Assembly: GCA_946411505.1 (NCBI GenBank)
Contig: CAMKEG010000001.1
Location: 744,001-808,000 of the forward strand
DNA length: 64,000 nucleotides
Direction of reading: 5' to 3'
DNA from: an uncultured Treponema sp.
GTDB taxonomy: Bacteria; Spirochaetota; Spirochaetia; Treponematales; Treponemataceae
Both the position numbers and the translations under genes were made by a program. Below are positions 34,599-45,747 of this stretch, piece after piece. Numbering within the stretch: position 1 is the first letter of the stretch; each line of letters starts with the position of its first letter. The notes below the pieces were generated by a model. The model searched no databases. It was given only the letters and a program-made list of their open reading frames with translations, and was not told the origin of the DNA.

Positions 34599-34643
34599 AT
34601 ATGTCTCCAATACCGCTGTTCGCGCGAGCTTGGTTGCAAGCGC

Positions 34644-34839
34644 GATTGCCCGCCCGCGTGAGCGGGCAAGTAAATCATTTCTTATCGCAAAACGGCAACG
34701 CCGTAATGTTGCGGCTTATTGCTTGGCGCTCGTGAGAGCGCTAGTAGATAATTTCATTTTTTGCAAAACGGCGGACTTTTGTCCGACGTATGCGGCTAGC
34801 CATCGTTTTTTGGCTTGCCTCAATTTTTTTTTGCCGCTA
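34644..34839 (+). repeat. Structured dispersed repeat, family I, copies D and B in tandem
   Basis: Copy D (34644-34704) has hairpin GCCCGC-GTGA-GCGGGC and CGGC-AAC-GCCG. Copy B (34709-34839) has GCGCTC-GTGA-GAGCGC, then CGGAC-TTTT-GTCCG, then GCGGC...GCCGC. Both keep the linkers AAGTARAT and GCAAAACGG of copy A at 5804-5948. The last bases provide the stop codon of the J-domain gene on the minus strand. Nothing else is seen between map and that gene. Confidence 0.75.
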
Positions 34840-35601
34840 TCCCTTTCCGCCCGCGCCGCCGATTCTGTCCGCTTCCTCAAAGCAAATGTCCGCCGTTCGC
34901 GCGTCGCCAATGCGCTTGTAGATGATTCCCATCTTCCGCAAGACAAAGGCGTCCTCCGCGTCGCCAAGCTCAAGCTCCAAGGCGCGCTCGTAAGCGTCAA
35001 GCGCAAGCTCGTCGCTTATGACGCCCTCTATGTGGTTTCGCAAAATGTTCTTCGCGAAAGAAAGCACTTCCGGAAAAAAAAGACGGAAGTAATCGTAAGA
35101 ATATTCCATCTTTATTATTTGCTCAAGCAGGCAAAAGGCGTCGTAATAGTCGCCGCGCAAGTGCAGCTCCTCGCTAAGAATAAAGCCGTAGTCCATGAAG
35201 TTTTCGCGCGTGAACCAATGCTTGAGCGAAAACTTTGACCGTTCCGTCTGCATCCGCTTGAATTCCGCGACGGCGTCGTCCTCGCGGCCATGCATCAAAT
35301 CAAAGAAAATCAGCTTGGCGCGGCTTTCGTCGTCTTCGCGCGCCAAAAGCCATTCGCGGTAGTCCCAGGAATTTACCTTGCGCCTTCTAAAATGCGCGGC
35401 GAACGAAGAGTCAAAAATGGAGCGCGCTTTTTGGTCGGTAAGAATTTCGTAGGCGCGGACGACTTTCTTAAAATGTTCGGCGGTCGCTTCGTCCCCAGAA
35501 ACGTCTGGATGATATTTTTTAACTTTTTCCCTGTAGGCGCGCCTAATTTCGGCAATCGTCGCGCCCGGCTTTACGCCAAGTATCCGGTAGCAGTCTTCCA
35601 T
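34837..35601 (-). CDS. J-domain protein (DnaJ-like)
   Basis: 254-residue protein. Residues 1-70 are a J-domain (CYRILGVKPGATIAEIRRAY) with the HPD motif in KKYHPDVSGDEAT, which stimulates the ATPase of Hsp70. The rest is helical with TPR-like features (ALDAYERALELELGDAEDAFV; YKRIGDARTADICFEEADRI) and lacks the Gly/Phe and zinc-finger parts of DnaJ, so it is a specialised co-chaperone. It follows the universal stress protein gene by three bases. The stop codon comes from a dispersed repeat. Confidence 0.85.
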   Translation of the reverse strand: MEDCYRILGVKPGATIAEIRRAYREKVKKYHPDVSGDEATAEHFKKVVRAYEILTDQKARSIFDSSFAAHFRRRKVNSWDYREWLLAREDDESRAKLIFFDLMHGREDDAVAEFKRMQTERSKFSLKHWFTRENFMDYGFILSEELHLRGDYYDAFCLLEQIIKMEYSYDYFRLFFPEVLSFAKNILRNHIEGVISDELALDAYERALELELGDAEDAFVLRKMGIIYKRIGDARTADICFEEADRIGGAGGKG

Positions 35602-35604
35602 CTT

Positions 35605-36111
35605 TTACAATATTCTGAACAAGTCTTCAATTTTTGGCTCGTACACAATCAGGGTCGAGCAGTTGGCGTTCAAGATAATGTCTTTGTCCGTCCTGGAAAA
35701 AACGTTGGAATCGTCGTGAACTTTTCCGGTGACCGCGTAGCGCGAAGGATGGCCTCCAAGCAAAATCAGTTTGGCGGCAAAAGAATCCGCGGCCTTCACA
35801 ACCTCAACCCAAACGCTTCCCTCGCGAAGCTCGGACTCGGCCTTGACGCCCTTCTTTTTGGCCAGCCCGGCGACGTAGTTCAAGTACTTTTCGCCGTCCG
35901 CGTGAAGGTTTGTCTCAAAGTCGGCGCATTCTTCCTGCACCAAAAATTTTCCGATTGTAAGGCGTTTCAAAGTGGCGGTGTCAACGACGTAAACAAACTT
36001 CAAGTTAAAATGATATTGCTTTGCCAAAATGATTCCATACATCGCGGCATGAATCGACGATTGAGAGCCGTTCACCGCGACCAACACATTTTTCACTAAA
36101 GGTTTGACCAT
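35605..36111 (-). CDS. Universal stress protein family
   Basis: 168-residue UspA-like protein. The N-terminal strand KNVLVAVNGSQSSIHAAMYG and a C-terminal NANCSTLIVYEP fit the Usp fold. The usual ATP-binding Gx2Gx9G(S/T) segment is only partly kept (LGGHPSRYAVTGKVHDDS). GGAGG precedes the ATG. It comes between the V/A-ATPase subunit D and a J-domain gene, so it probably responds to or modulates ATPase state (inference). Confidence 0.8.
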   Translation of the reverse strand: MVKPLVKNVLVAVNGSQSSIHAAMYGIILAKQYHFNLKFVYVVDTATLKRLTIGKFLVQEECADFETNLHADGEKYLNYVAGLAKKKGVKAESELREGSVWVEVVKAADSFAAKLILLGGHPSRYAVTGKVHDDSNVFSRTDKDIILNANCSTLIVYEPKIEDLFRIL

Positions 36112-36122
36112 TCGTCCTCCGC

Positions 36123-36743
36123 TTAACTTTTGACTTTATTTTTTAGAGCCTTAAGAACAAAGGTGTTGTCGCGCTCCCTTTCTTCCAATTGGCTTTCAAT
36201 GTATTTTTTAGTTTCCGACGCTTGCGGAATCACCATTTTGTCAAGCGCGTTGACGCGGCGCTGGGTCTTCTTCACCTCGCCCGCAAGGCGCCAAACAATC
36301 GTGCGAATGCTGGCCATGTCGGTCAAGAGGCGCAGCAAATTGAAAAAATCCACCATCACTTCGTCGCAGCTGGAAAATGTTCCCAAGAAAGAATAGAACA
36401 ATTGCCGCTCAGGAAGGTCAACGTCGATTGAGGAAAAATTCATGCCGCCGATTGTGACAGGCTTTTCCTTAATCTTAAAGTCGTAGCGGACGGCTCGCGC
36501 CATTTGCTCGACGCGGTCGCCGCCAACGCGCAGCAACATTCGCTTCAGGGCCGGATAGGCGCGGTTAATCAACTTGTCTATGTCGCGCTCAAGAACCTTG
36601 ACCTTGTCAACCATCCGCATCAACTCCATGACAAGAATTTCGCGCTTTTGCTCAAGCAGCTCATATCCGTTTTGGGCGGAGGCAAGCTGCTCTTTCATTG
36701 CGAGAAGGTTTGACTTTGTGGGCGCGATGTTAAGCTTTGCCAT
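36123..36743 (-). CDS. atpD: V/A-type ATPase subunit D
   Basis: 206-residue central-stalk subunit, which with F forms the rotating shaft. It is a long coiled coil beginning IAPTKSNLLAMKEQLASAQNGYELLEQKREIL and ending with the paired helices VWRLAGEVKKTQRRVNALDKMV, both typical. It begins directly after the subunit B stop in the ATPase operon. Confidence 0.92.
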   Translation of the reverse strand: MAKLNIAPTKSNLLAMKEQLASAQNGYELLEQKREILVMELMRMVDKVKVLERDIDKLINRAYPALKRMLLRVGGDRVEQMARAVRYDFKIKEKPVTIGGMNFSSIDVDLPERQLFYSFLGTFSSCDEVMVDFFNLLRLLTDMASIRTIVWRLAGEVKKTQRRVNALDKMVIPQASETKKYIESQLEERERDNTFVLKALKNKVKS

Positions 36744-38144
36744 TTATTCAGCGCTGTCCTTGGGAAGATATTTTTCGATGTATTCGGCCTTGACGCGGAG
36801 CAGTTCGTCGCGCGGCAAATACTTGAGCGTCCGCCAGCCGATGTCCAATGTTTCGTCAATCGAGCGGTCCTCGTATTCGCCCTGGCACAAGAACTCCCTT
36901 TCAAAGTGGTTTCCAAAGTTCAAGTACATTTTGTCAAGCTCGCCCAACTCTTCCTCGCCGATAATGGCCGCGAGGTTTCTGATGGACTTGACCTTTGAGT
37001 AGGAGGCGAAAAGCTGGCTTGAAACGCCGGCGTGGTCTTCGCGGGTCATCACGCGGCCGTCGTCCGCCACTCCGATTCCGTCCTTCATCAAGCGAGAAAG
37101 GCTTGGAAGTCCGGCGACGGGCGGATACATGTCCTTTTGGTAAAGCTCGCGGTCCAAAACGATTTGGCCCTCGGTGATGTAGCCTGTAAGGTCTGGAATC
37201 GGGTTTGAAATGTCGTCGTTGGGCATTGTCAAAATCGGAATCTGCGTGATGCTGCCCTCGCTTTCCTTTATGCGGCCCGCCCTCTCGTACAATTCGGCAA
37301 GGTCGGAATACAAGTATCCCGGATAGCCCTTGCGGCCCGGAACCTCGCCGCGCGTCGTGGAAATTTCGCGCAGGGCTTCGCAGTAGTTTGTCATGTCGGT
37401 CATAACGACCAAGACGTGCATTCCTTTTTTGTAAGCCAAATATTCCGCGGCGGTCAAAGCGCAGCGCGGAGTGATTATGCGCTCGATGCTGGGCGCGTCG
37501 GCCAGCGACTGGAACATGACTACTTTTGAAAGAACGCCGCTTTCCTCAAAGGTGTTGACAAAGAAACGCGCGACGTCGTACTTGATTCCCATTCCGGCAA
37601 AGACCATTACAAATTGGTCGTCGGAATTTTTCAATTTTGCTTGGCGTATGATTTGCGCGGCGAGCTTGTTGTGAGGCAATCCGTTTCCGCTAAAAATCGG
37701 AAGCTTTTGGCCGCGAATCAATGTGTTCATTCCGTCAATCGAAGAAATGCCGGTTTGTATGAAGTCGCGGGGATAAACGCGCGCGTAAGGATTTATAGGG
37801 CTTCCGTTTACGTCAAGCTTTTCGGAAGAAACGATTTGGCCGTAGCCGTCGATCGGCTCGCCAAGGCCGTTGAAGATGCGGCCCAAAAGGCCTTCGCCAA
37901 CGCGAAGCTCCAGCGGCTCCCCCAAAAATTCTATCGAAGATTCCTTCAAGTCAATGCCGGTCGTGCTTCCAAAAACTTGGACAATAGCGGCGTCCTCGTT
38001 CAAGTCGATGACGCGGCCGGTTTTCTTTTCGCCGTTTTTGTCGCGGACATAGACGACTTCATTGTACGAAACGTTTTCGCTGCGGCGGACGGCCACAATC
38101 GGGCCTTCGACAGAATTAATTCCTCTGTATTCAATTCCTTTCAT
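36744..38144 (-). CDS. atpB: V/A-type ATPase subunit B
   Basis: 466-residue non-catalytic nucleotide-binding subunit of the V1/A1 head. It shows [17 protein letters not shown], the P-loop-like but degenerate [13 protein letters not shown] and the conserved [20 protein letters not shown]-type block (here [20 protein letters not shown]). It starts by overlap with the subunit A stop. Confidence 0.95.
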   Translation of the reverse strand: MKGIEYRGINSVEGPIVAVRRSENVSYNEVVYVRDKNGEKKTGRVIDLNEDAAIVQVFGSTTGIDLKESSIEFLGEPLELRVGEGLLGRIFNGLGEPIDGYGQIVSSEKLDVNGSPINPYARVYPRDFIQTGISSIDGMNTLIRGQKLPIFSGNGLPHNKLAAQIIRQAKLKNSDDQFVMVFAGMGIKYDVARFFVNTFEESGVLSKVVMFQSLADAPSIERIITPRCALTAAEYLAYKKGMHVLVVMTDMTNYCEALREISTTRGEVPGRKGYPGYLYSDLAELYERAGRIKESEGSITQIPILTMPNDDISNPIPDLTGYITEGQIVLDRELYQKDMYPPVAGLPSLSRLMKDGIGVADDGRVMTREDHAGVSSQLFASYSKVKSIRNLAAIIGEEELGELDKMYLNFGNHFEREFLCQGEYEDRSIDETLDIGWRTLKYLPRDELLRVKAEYIEKYLPKDSAE

Positions 38145-39907
38145 TACAATTCCACCTTGCGGTAAGTCCGCTCCAAGTCAGCCATTTCCGTTTCCATGCG
38201 GCTTTCGATGTCCTTGATTTTGTCAAGCCTGTCGTTTTCAACTTCGCTCTTTATGCGGACAATTTCCTCGCGGCACTTTAGCGCGGAAATTTGTCCAAGC
38301 GGAGCGCCGGCCTTTACCAAAGCCAAGGTCCGCTCGTAAAAATTCATTATCAAGGACAAAATGACAATTTGCTTTTCGGCGGCGCAGTAAGAGTCAACCT
38401 TGTCGTAAGAGTTTTGCTGCAAAAAGCCGTTCTTAATCATTTCGGAAACAATCAAGACAAGGCGCTCCGAATCCGGCAAGGCGTCGGGGCCAATCAAGCG
38501 GACGATTTGCTGCAAGCGCTGCTCGGTCTTAAGAAGGTCCAAGGCCTTTTGGCGAATCGTGAGCCATTCGGGATTTTGCCTTTCCCACCAGTCCTTGACT
38601 TCGTCGGCGTATTCGCTGTATGAATCAATCCAGCCGATGGCCGGGTAGTGGCGCGCGTTGGCCAAGTCGCGGTCAAGCGCCCAAAAGCATCTGATAAAGC
38701 GCTTTGTGTGCTGGGTGACTGGTTCGCTAAAGTCGCCGCCGGGCGGGCTTACCGCTCCGATAACGCTTACGCTCCCTTCCTTTCCGTCCAAAGAAATCAC
38801 GCGGCCGGCGCGCTCGTAGAACTCCGCCAATCGTGTCGGAAGGTAGGCGGGGAATCCTTCTTCCGCCGGCATTTCTTCCATGCGTCCGCTAAGCTCGCGC
38901 AAGGCTTCCGCCCAGCGGCTTGTCGAGTCGGCCATAATCGCAACCGCCATTCCCATGTCTCGGTAATACTCGGCGAGCGTGATGCCTGAATAAAGGCTGA
39001 CCTCGCGCGCGGCCACCGGCATGTTGGAAGTGTTGGCGATTAAAATCGTTCGCTCCATGAGCGAGCGGCCGGTTCGCGGGTCTATGATTTCCGGGAACTC
39101 GGTCAAAACTTCGGTCATTTCGTTTCCGCGCTCGCCGCAACCTATGTAAATGATTAAGCCGGCGTCGCACCATTTGGCCACCGAGTGCTGGGTCATCGTC
39201 TTTCCAGTTCCAAAGCCGCCGGGGATTGCCGCCGTTCCGCCCTTTGAAAGCGGAAAGAAAACGTCGATTACGCGCAAGCCGGTAATCAAGGGCTCGGAAA
39301 CAGCGAGCTTTTCCGCGTAGGGGCGAGGCTTTCTAACCGGCCAATACTGGCTAAGCTTCAACTCCTCGCCAAGCTCCGTGACGCCGACAACATCCTCAAT
39401 CGTATAAGAGCCGCTTCCCTTGAACTCTTGCAAAACGCGGCCGCGAGTTTGCGGCGGAACCATTATCGAATGCAAAATCGAGGAAGTTTCCTGAACCGTT
39501 CCCAAAACCATTCCGGGCTTGATTGGGTCTCCGGCCTTAAGCGCCGCCTTGAACTCCCACTTTTTTTGGTCGTCCAAGGCCTTGGCCCTTTGTCCTGCAA
39601 GCAAAAAGGAGCCCTTGTCCTCGTACATCGTCTTAAGCGGCCTTTGAATTCCGTCATAAATCGCGCCGACCAGGCCGGGACCCAAATGCAATGAAAGAGG
39701 CCTGTCCGTGCACTCAACGTCCTCGCCCACTTTAAGGCCGGTTACGTCTTCGTAAACCTGAATCGTCGCCTTTCCTTGGTTTTGGCGAATGATTTCGCCC
39801 ATCAATTTTTTTTCGCCGACGTTCACCACATCGTAAAGGCCGGAACCTTCAAGCCCCTTGGCAAAAACAATCGGGCCAGAAACGCGCTCAATTTGTCCGT
39901 GCGTCAT
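38144..39907 (-). CDS. atpA: V/A-type ATPase subunit A (catalytic)
   Basis: 587-residue catalytic subunit. The Walker A motif is [13 protein letters not shown], and the Walker B region is [17 protein letters not shown] with the [13 protein letters not shown] block. The non-homologous region between residues about 110-210 found in A-type but not F-type subunits is present. The ATP to proton or sodium coupling direction cannot be told. Confidence 0.97.
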   Translation of the reverse strand: MTHGQIERVSGPIVFAKGLEGSGLYDVVNVGEKKLMGEIIRQNQGKATIQVYEDVTGLKVGEDVECTDRPLSLHLGPGLVGAIYDGIQRPLKTMYEDKGSFLLAGQRAKALDDQKKWEFKAALKAGDPIKPGMVLGTVQETSSILHSIMVPPQTRGRVLQEFKGSGSYTIEDVVGVTELGEELKLSQYWPVRKPRPYAEKLAVSEPLITGLRVIDVFFPLSKGGTAAIPGGFGTGKTMTQHSVAKWCDAGLIIYIGCGERGNEMTEVLTEFPEIIDPRTGRSLMERTILIANTSNMPVAAREVSLYSGITLAEYYRDMGMAVAIMADSTSRWAEALRELSGRMEEMPAEEGFPAYLPTRLAEFYERAGRVISLDGKEGSVSVIGAVSPPGGDFSEPVTQHTKRFIRCFWALDRDLANARHYPAIGWIDSYSEYADEVKDWWERQNPEWLTIRQKALDLLKTEQRLQQIVRLIGPDALPDSERLVLIVSEMIKNGFLQQNSYDKVDSYCAAEKQIVILSLIMNFYERTLALVKAGAPLGQISALKCREEIVRIKSEVENDRLDKIKDIESRMETEMADLERTYRKVEL

Positions 39908-40510
39908 TTAGAGCCTCCCGCCAAAAAGCGCGGAGCACATTTCCTTATAGTGCTTGTCCTTCGCCGCGCCGATAATTTCATCTATAGTCAACCTGATTTT
40001 CACGCTTCTGTCTTCCGACTCCAAAATCATGCCGTCAGGGTCATGCGCATTTTGAACGCTTTCGCAAGAAAGCAATTTGCTTCCCAACTTTTTTTCAACC
40101 GCGTCTTGGGCTTCCTTCTTGTCAAAGCCGCAAACTTTGGCGGAGAATTTTTTGCCCTTCGTAAGCTCTTCCTTTCCGTCCAAAAGTTTTGTCACAAGCT
40201 GGACGCGCTGGGAAGAAGACAAATTTTTTAAATAAGATTCTATCGCTTGGTCGATGGAGCTTCCGATAAATGAAACCAAAAAACGCTCCTTTTCAAGCGG
40301 AAGCGAAGCTTCGGAATCCTTCAACTTTTTGGCTTCCTTGGCTCCGTAAAATTTTTCTTTTTGAACCTTCGCGGCATCCAACCTTTCTTGGACGCGGCCT
40401 AAAAGTTCGGCGGCCTTTTGCTTGCTTTGGTCAAGCAAGGCTTGGGCCTTCTTCCGGGCGTCGTTTTGAATTTCCTTGTCCAGGATGTCGGTTGAGCGTA
40501 ATTCTTCCAT
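39908..40510 (-). CDS. atpE: V/A-type ATPase subunit E (peripheral stalk)
   Basis: 200-residue peripheral stalk subunit. An N-terminal coiled coil (DILDKEIQNDARKKAQALLDQSKQKAAELL) is followed by a globular C-terminal domain, the normal E layout. It has little sequence identity to distant members and is assigned by coiled-coil form, size and its place between F and A. Confidence 0.82.
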   Translation of the reverse strand: MEELRSTDILDKEIQNDARKKAQALLDQSKQKAAELLGRVQERLDAAKVQKEKFYGAKEAKKLKDSEASLPLEKERFLVSFIGSSIDQAIESYLKNLSSSQRVQLVTKLLDGKEELTKGKKFSAKVCGFDKKEAQDAVEKKLGSKLLSCESVQNAHDPDGMILESEDRSVKIRLTIDEIIGAAKDKHYKEMCSALFGGRL

Positions 40511-40531
40511 AAAAAAACTTCCTAGGTTTCC

Positions 40532-40867
40532 CTAAACTTGAATTCCTATCGCCTCGCGGATAGAGTCCGTAAGCGTTTTGCGACCGCTCAAATGCCCGTT
40601 GATTCCGGGTATTTCAACAATCAGCGGATACTTCGCGCCCCTCTGCCAGTCAACCACTTCGTTTTCCAGCAGCATGGAAACCTCTTCCGTAAGAATGAGA
40701 ACTTTTGGGCGCTCTTCGATTGCGGGCGCGTTCACCGCTCCGCCCTTGCCTGTGACGCGGTTAAAGGCGTCAAGAGCCTCGCTTCGGTTTGCGGCCACCG
40801 CTCCCGAAACGCCGACCAAGCCAAAGGCCAGAACGATTTCGCGTTCGCCAATAACAAAGTATTTCAC
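40532..40867 (-). CDS. atpF: V/A-type ATPase subunit F
   Basis: 111-residue central-stalk subunit with a CheY-like fold. It starts YFVIGEREIVLAFGLVGVSG and contains VLILTEEVSMLLENEV and YPLIVEIPG, both usual landmarks. It lies between the membrane rotor gene K and E. Confidence 0.9.
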   Translation of the reverse strand: MKYFVIGEREIVLAFGLVGVSGAVAANRSEALDAFNRVTGKGGAVNAPAIEERPKVLILTEEVSMLLENEVVDWQRGAKYPLIVEIPGINGHLSGRKTLTDSIREAIGIQV

Positions 40868-40876
40868 TAAAAAGGC

Positions 40877-43200
<2,324 letters not shown>

Positions 43201-43201
43201 T

Positions 43202-44191
43202 TCAAATCTCCTGGACCTTGACGTTCAAGCGCAACGCTTCCGTGGCCATGCGTATGTAGTCCAACTCCTTCGCCTTCACAAAATACCAGCAAAGCAAAGA
43301 AGCCTCTCCGCACGGATTGGCGTGAAACTTTTTGGTCGCTTTTTTTATAAATTCTTTTTCCGAACTTTCCTCAACCCAACGGGGGTCGACGCTCCAAAGG
43401 GAGCCTTCCTCGCGCGGATTCAAGAATTTCGCGTATTTCCAATTCTTCCAATCGTCCCAATTTTCAACGTCCTTGTAAAGGATTTCAAGGGCGGCGCCTC
43501 CAAGTGGGTCCATTTTTCCGTTGCGCGGATCCAAAAAGGCCAAACGCTGGACAATCTTGTTCTTGTCCATCTTGTAATAAAGCTTAAGCCGCAAAACCCA
43601 TACCACGTTGCGCATCGAATAGCGCTCGGCGATTAAGTCCTGGACGATTTTCTTTTCTTCGCCAAAAAGCTCCTGGCTGGAAGACCAAAGTTTTTCTATA
43701 AATTGCAAGTCCAGCTCGTTGTCAAGCTGTTGCTGCTCCACAACTTCCGGCGCCTTGTCGTACCAAGCCAACTCGGAGTCTTGCGTCATTTTTTGGATTG
43801 AGGGCCAAGCCCCGTAATTTAAAAGATTGTACGGACTTATGTCGAACAAGGGCGGAACGTCCTTCTGCCCCATCGCGGCGGCCGCTCCCAAGGACTTTAA
43901 ATTTTCGTAGTCAAAATATTGAAGCAAGTCAACCAACGCCTGGGCTGGCTGGTCGTAAGCCGCCAAAAGCTTTTTGTATTCGCCGATGAATTTTTCCGCG
44001 GCTTTTTGCTCGATTGTTTTTGCCAAAATTATTTCGGGAACGGACGGCGCTTCTTCGTCAAAAACAAGCGTCCACAAGTCCGCCAATTTTTGGGCGCCAA
44101 AAAGTTTCGCGGCCTTGGCGCCCGTAAACGAGCGCGCCAAAATTCCGCTGGCCTTAGCGTAAACATAAGAAGAAGCGCTTGAAGTGTCCAT
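43202..44191 (-). CDS. atpC: V/A-type ATPase subunit C (AC39-like)
   Basis: 329-residue connector between the central stalk and the membrane ring. The start YVYAKASGILARSFTGAKAAKLF fits the AC39/C family, and the protein is mostly helical with the typical length. It sits two bases before subunit I and after the coiled-coil subunit, in the A-type order. Confidence 0.85.
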   Translation of the reverse strand: MDTSSASSYVYAKASGILARSFTGAKAAKLFGAQKLADLWTLVFDEEAPSVPEIILAKTIEQKAAEKFIGEYKKLLAAYDQPAQALVDLLQYFDYENLKSLGAAAAMGQKDVPPLFDISPYNLLNYGAWPSIQKMTQDSELAWYDKAPEVVEQQQLDNELDLQFIEKLWSSSQELFGEEKKIVQDLIAERYSMRNVVWVLRLKLYYKMDKNKIVQRLAFLDPRNGKMDPLGGAALEILYKDVENWDDWKNWKYAKFLNPREEGSLWSVDPRWVEESSEKEFIKKATKKFHANPCGEASLLCWYFVKAKELDYIRMATEALRLNVKVQEI

Positions 44192-44203
44192 GTCCGCCTT
44201 CTT

Positions 44204-44506
44204 TTACAAAATTTTTTCCAAAAACTTGTTGAACGTGTCAATGTCTTTTGGCGTTTGTTCTATCTGCGACTTGTATTCATCCAATTGATTTTTGTGCGAC
44301 TTCTCAATTTGGGCGATTTTTTCGTTGTATTCGCTTTCCATTTGGGAGGCCATGCTTTCATATTTTTGATTGTAGTCGGAATCAGCCTTCACTCTGGCGG
44401 CGTTGATTTCCTTTTCGCCCTCAATTTGGGCTTGGCTGATAAGTTCCGCGGCCTCTTCCTCAACTTGAAGAAGATGGGCGATAGTGTCCTGTTCGTCGTT
44501 AGGCAT
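44204..44506 (-). CDS. V/A-type ATPase subunit G/H-like coiled-coil protein
   Basis: 100-residue coiled-coil protein (TIAHLLQVEEEAAELISQAQIEGEKEINAARVKADSDYNQ...) with heptads along nearly the whole length. It matches the peripheral stalk subunit G/H by size, form and place before C. The ATG at 44506 overlaps the EIIA gene stop; an open frame to 44533 lies inside that gene. Confidence 0.75.
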   Translation of the reverse strand: MPNDEQDTIAHLLQVEEEAAELISQAQIEGEKEINAARVKADSDYNQKYESMASQMESEYNEKIAQIEKSHKNQLDEYKSQIEQTPKDIDTFNKFLEKIL

Positions 44507-44967
44507 TAGGCCAATGCCTCCTCTAGCGCGCAAAGTTCGTCATAAACTTCCCGCGCGGTCTTTTTTTCGGCAAGGCGGGAAGCGGCTTCGGGATTCTTAA
44601 GAATCAAGGCCAACTGCTGCATAACTTTCAAATGCAAGGCCGTGCCGTCGCTTCCGAACAAAAGCATGAAGACGACATGAACCGGCTTGGCGTCAAGCGA
44701 GCCGTATTCAATGCCGGCGCGGCTGATTCCAATCGCGCCGAAGCCGTTCTTTACGGACGGACAAGAGGCGTGCGGAATCGCAACCGACGGAATTATTCCT
44801 GTGGTCATCTTTTCTTCGCGGGCGATTAAAGCGTCCAAGGCTTCCTTGCGGTCAATTCCGCAAGCGCCGCGCTCAAAAAGCTCGACCATTTCCTCGAACA
44901 ATTCGTCCTTGTCAGAACTTTCAAGATTTACATTGATAAGTTCAGGCTTAAAAAAAGACTCCAACAT
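44506..44967 (-). CDS. PTS EIIA component, fructose/nitrogen (PtsN-like) type
   Basis: 153-residue EIIA-2 domain protein. The phosphorylated residue is expected to be His66 in VAIPHASCP. Other landmarks are EKMTTGIIPS and VFMLLFGSDGTALHLKVMQQLALIL. Stand-alone members regulate rather than transport sugar. It begins 11 bases after secG and overlaps the subunit G/H start, so it is placed inside the ATPase operon. No EIIB or EIIC gene is nearby. Confidence 0.85.
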   Translation of the reverse strand: MLESFFKPELINVNLESSDKDELFEEMVELFERGACGIDRKEALDALIAREEKMTTGIIPSVAIPHASCPSVKNGFGAIGISRAGIEYGSLDAKPVHVVFMLLFGSDGTALHLKVMQQLALILKNPEAASRLAEKKTAREVYDELCALEEALA

Positions 44968-44978
44968 AGGCTTTTGGA

Positions 44979-45365
44979 TTACTCCTCGGCGGGCGCGTCA
45001 ACGCTCTGCTTGGGGGCTTCCTTTGAAGATGAATCGTCAAGATACTTGTACCATTCAAAGTCCTCGGCGGCTTCGCCTGTCGTGGTGTCAACGGCTTCCT
45101 GAACTTCGGGAGAAAGGGTCTGCTTTACGGCAGGCTTTCTGTTCAAGCGCGCGATGAAAAAGGCGTCCAAAATAAAGAGGACCACAAGGACAAAAGTAGT
45201 CTTGCTGATTACGCTGGCGGAATGAGAGCCAAAGGCCGCGCTGCCTGAACCGCTCAAAAGGCCGCCAAGTCCGCCGCCCTCGTCGTTTTGAATCATTACC
45301 AAAAGAACCAAGAGAACGCAGATAATCACAAAGGCGACCATCAAAATTGCTTTTACAACACCCAT
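44979..45365 (-). CDS. secG: Preprotein translocase subunit SecG
   Basis: 128-residue membrane protein of the Sec translocon. Two hydrophobic helices (AILMVAFVIICVLLVLLVMI and VISKTTFVLVVLFILDAFFI) flank the glycine-rich loop EGGGLGGLLSGSGSAAFG, the SecG hallmark. A polar C-terminal tail of about 45 residues is longer than in E. coli. GGAG precedes the ATG. It heads the run of secG, EIIA and ATPase genes. Confidence 0.93.
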   Translation of the reverse strand: MGVVKAILMVAFVIICVLLVLLVMIQNDEGGGLGGLLSGSGSAAFGSHSASVISKTTFVLVVLFILDAFFIARLNRKPAVKQTLSPEVQEAVDTTTGEAAEDFEWYKYLDDSSSKEAPKQSVDAPAEE

Positions 45366-45401
45366 ATTTACTCCAAAAATAATTTTCTATTGTAGATAGT
45401 T

Positions 45402-45430
45402 ATTATAATGAAAAAAAGAAATATATTCAA
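45402..45430 (-). promoter_or_regulatory. Promoter of the secG-EIIA-ATPase operon
   Basis: TTGAAT (45425-45430) and TATAAT (45402-45407) are 17 bases apart on the minus strand. The -10 box lies within the symmetric ATTATAAT. The leader is about 30 bases with a GGAG ribosome-binding site. A family II structured repeat ends about 10 bases upstream of the -35 box. Confidence 0.6.
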
Positions 45431-45440
45431 GAGAAAAAAT

Positions 45441-45600
45441 AAAAAAACACGCTCCCAGTTGCGGATGCGACAGTTCGGCACCGCTAGCTAGCGTCGCTAC
45501 TCGCTGTTTGCGCTTGTAACTATTTAACTCCGCCGCTTTTGCGGCGGCGCAAAACAGAGAGTTGCCGCCTGTCGCCCCACGCCTTCGCGCGTGTTTTTTT
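45441..45600. repeat. Structured dispersed repeat, family II, copy 2
   Basis: Outer stem AAAAAAACACGC (45441-45452) pairs with GCGTGTTTTTTT (45589-45600). Inside are GCGACAG/CTGTCGC (45467-45473 with 45569-45575), CGGCA/TGCCG (45476-45480 with 45563-45567), CTGTTTGCG with CGCAAAACAG, and the same CCGCCGC-TTTT-GCGGCGG hairpin (45530-45547) as copy 1 at 26664-26819. Stems differ from copy 1 by paired changes. It fills part of the 382-base gap between secG and tpiA. Confidence 0.75.
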
Positions 45601-45604
45601 CTTT

Positions 45605-45706
45605 AATTCCCGCGAATGGATTCTTAAAAAAAATCCACTCGGCGGGAATTATTTTACAAATACGAGCGGACCGCGCTCGCAAGCGAAGCGTCGCGAAAAT
45701 CCGCTC
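45605..45706. other. Nested stem-loops after tpiA
   Basis: AATTCCCGC/GCGGGAATT (45605-45613 with 45642-45650) encloses TGGATT/AATCCA, and GAGCGGA/TCCGCTC (45664-45670 with 45700-45706) encloses CGCT-CGCA-AGCG. These lie between tpiA and the family II repeat. No open frame of note is seen in the gap. One may terminate tpiA transcription. Confidence 0.45.
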
Positions 45707-45747
45707 GAAAAAACAACGTCAATCTTTCAACCGACAATACGAGCGGA

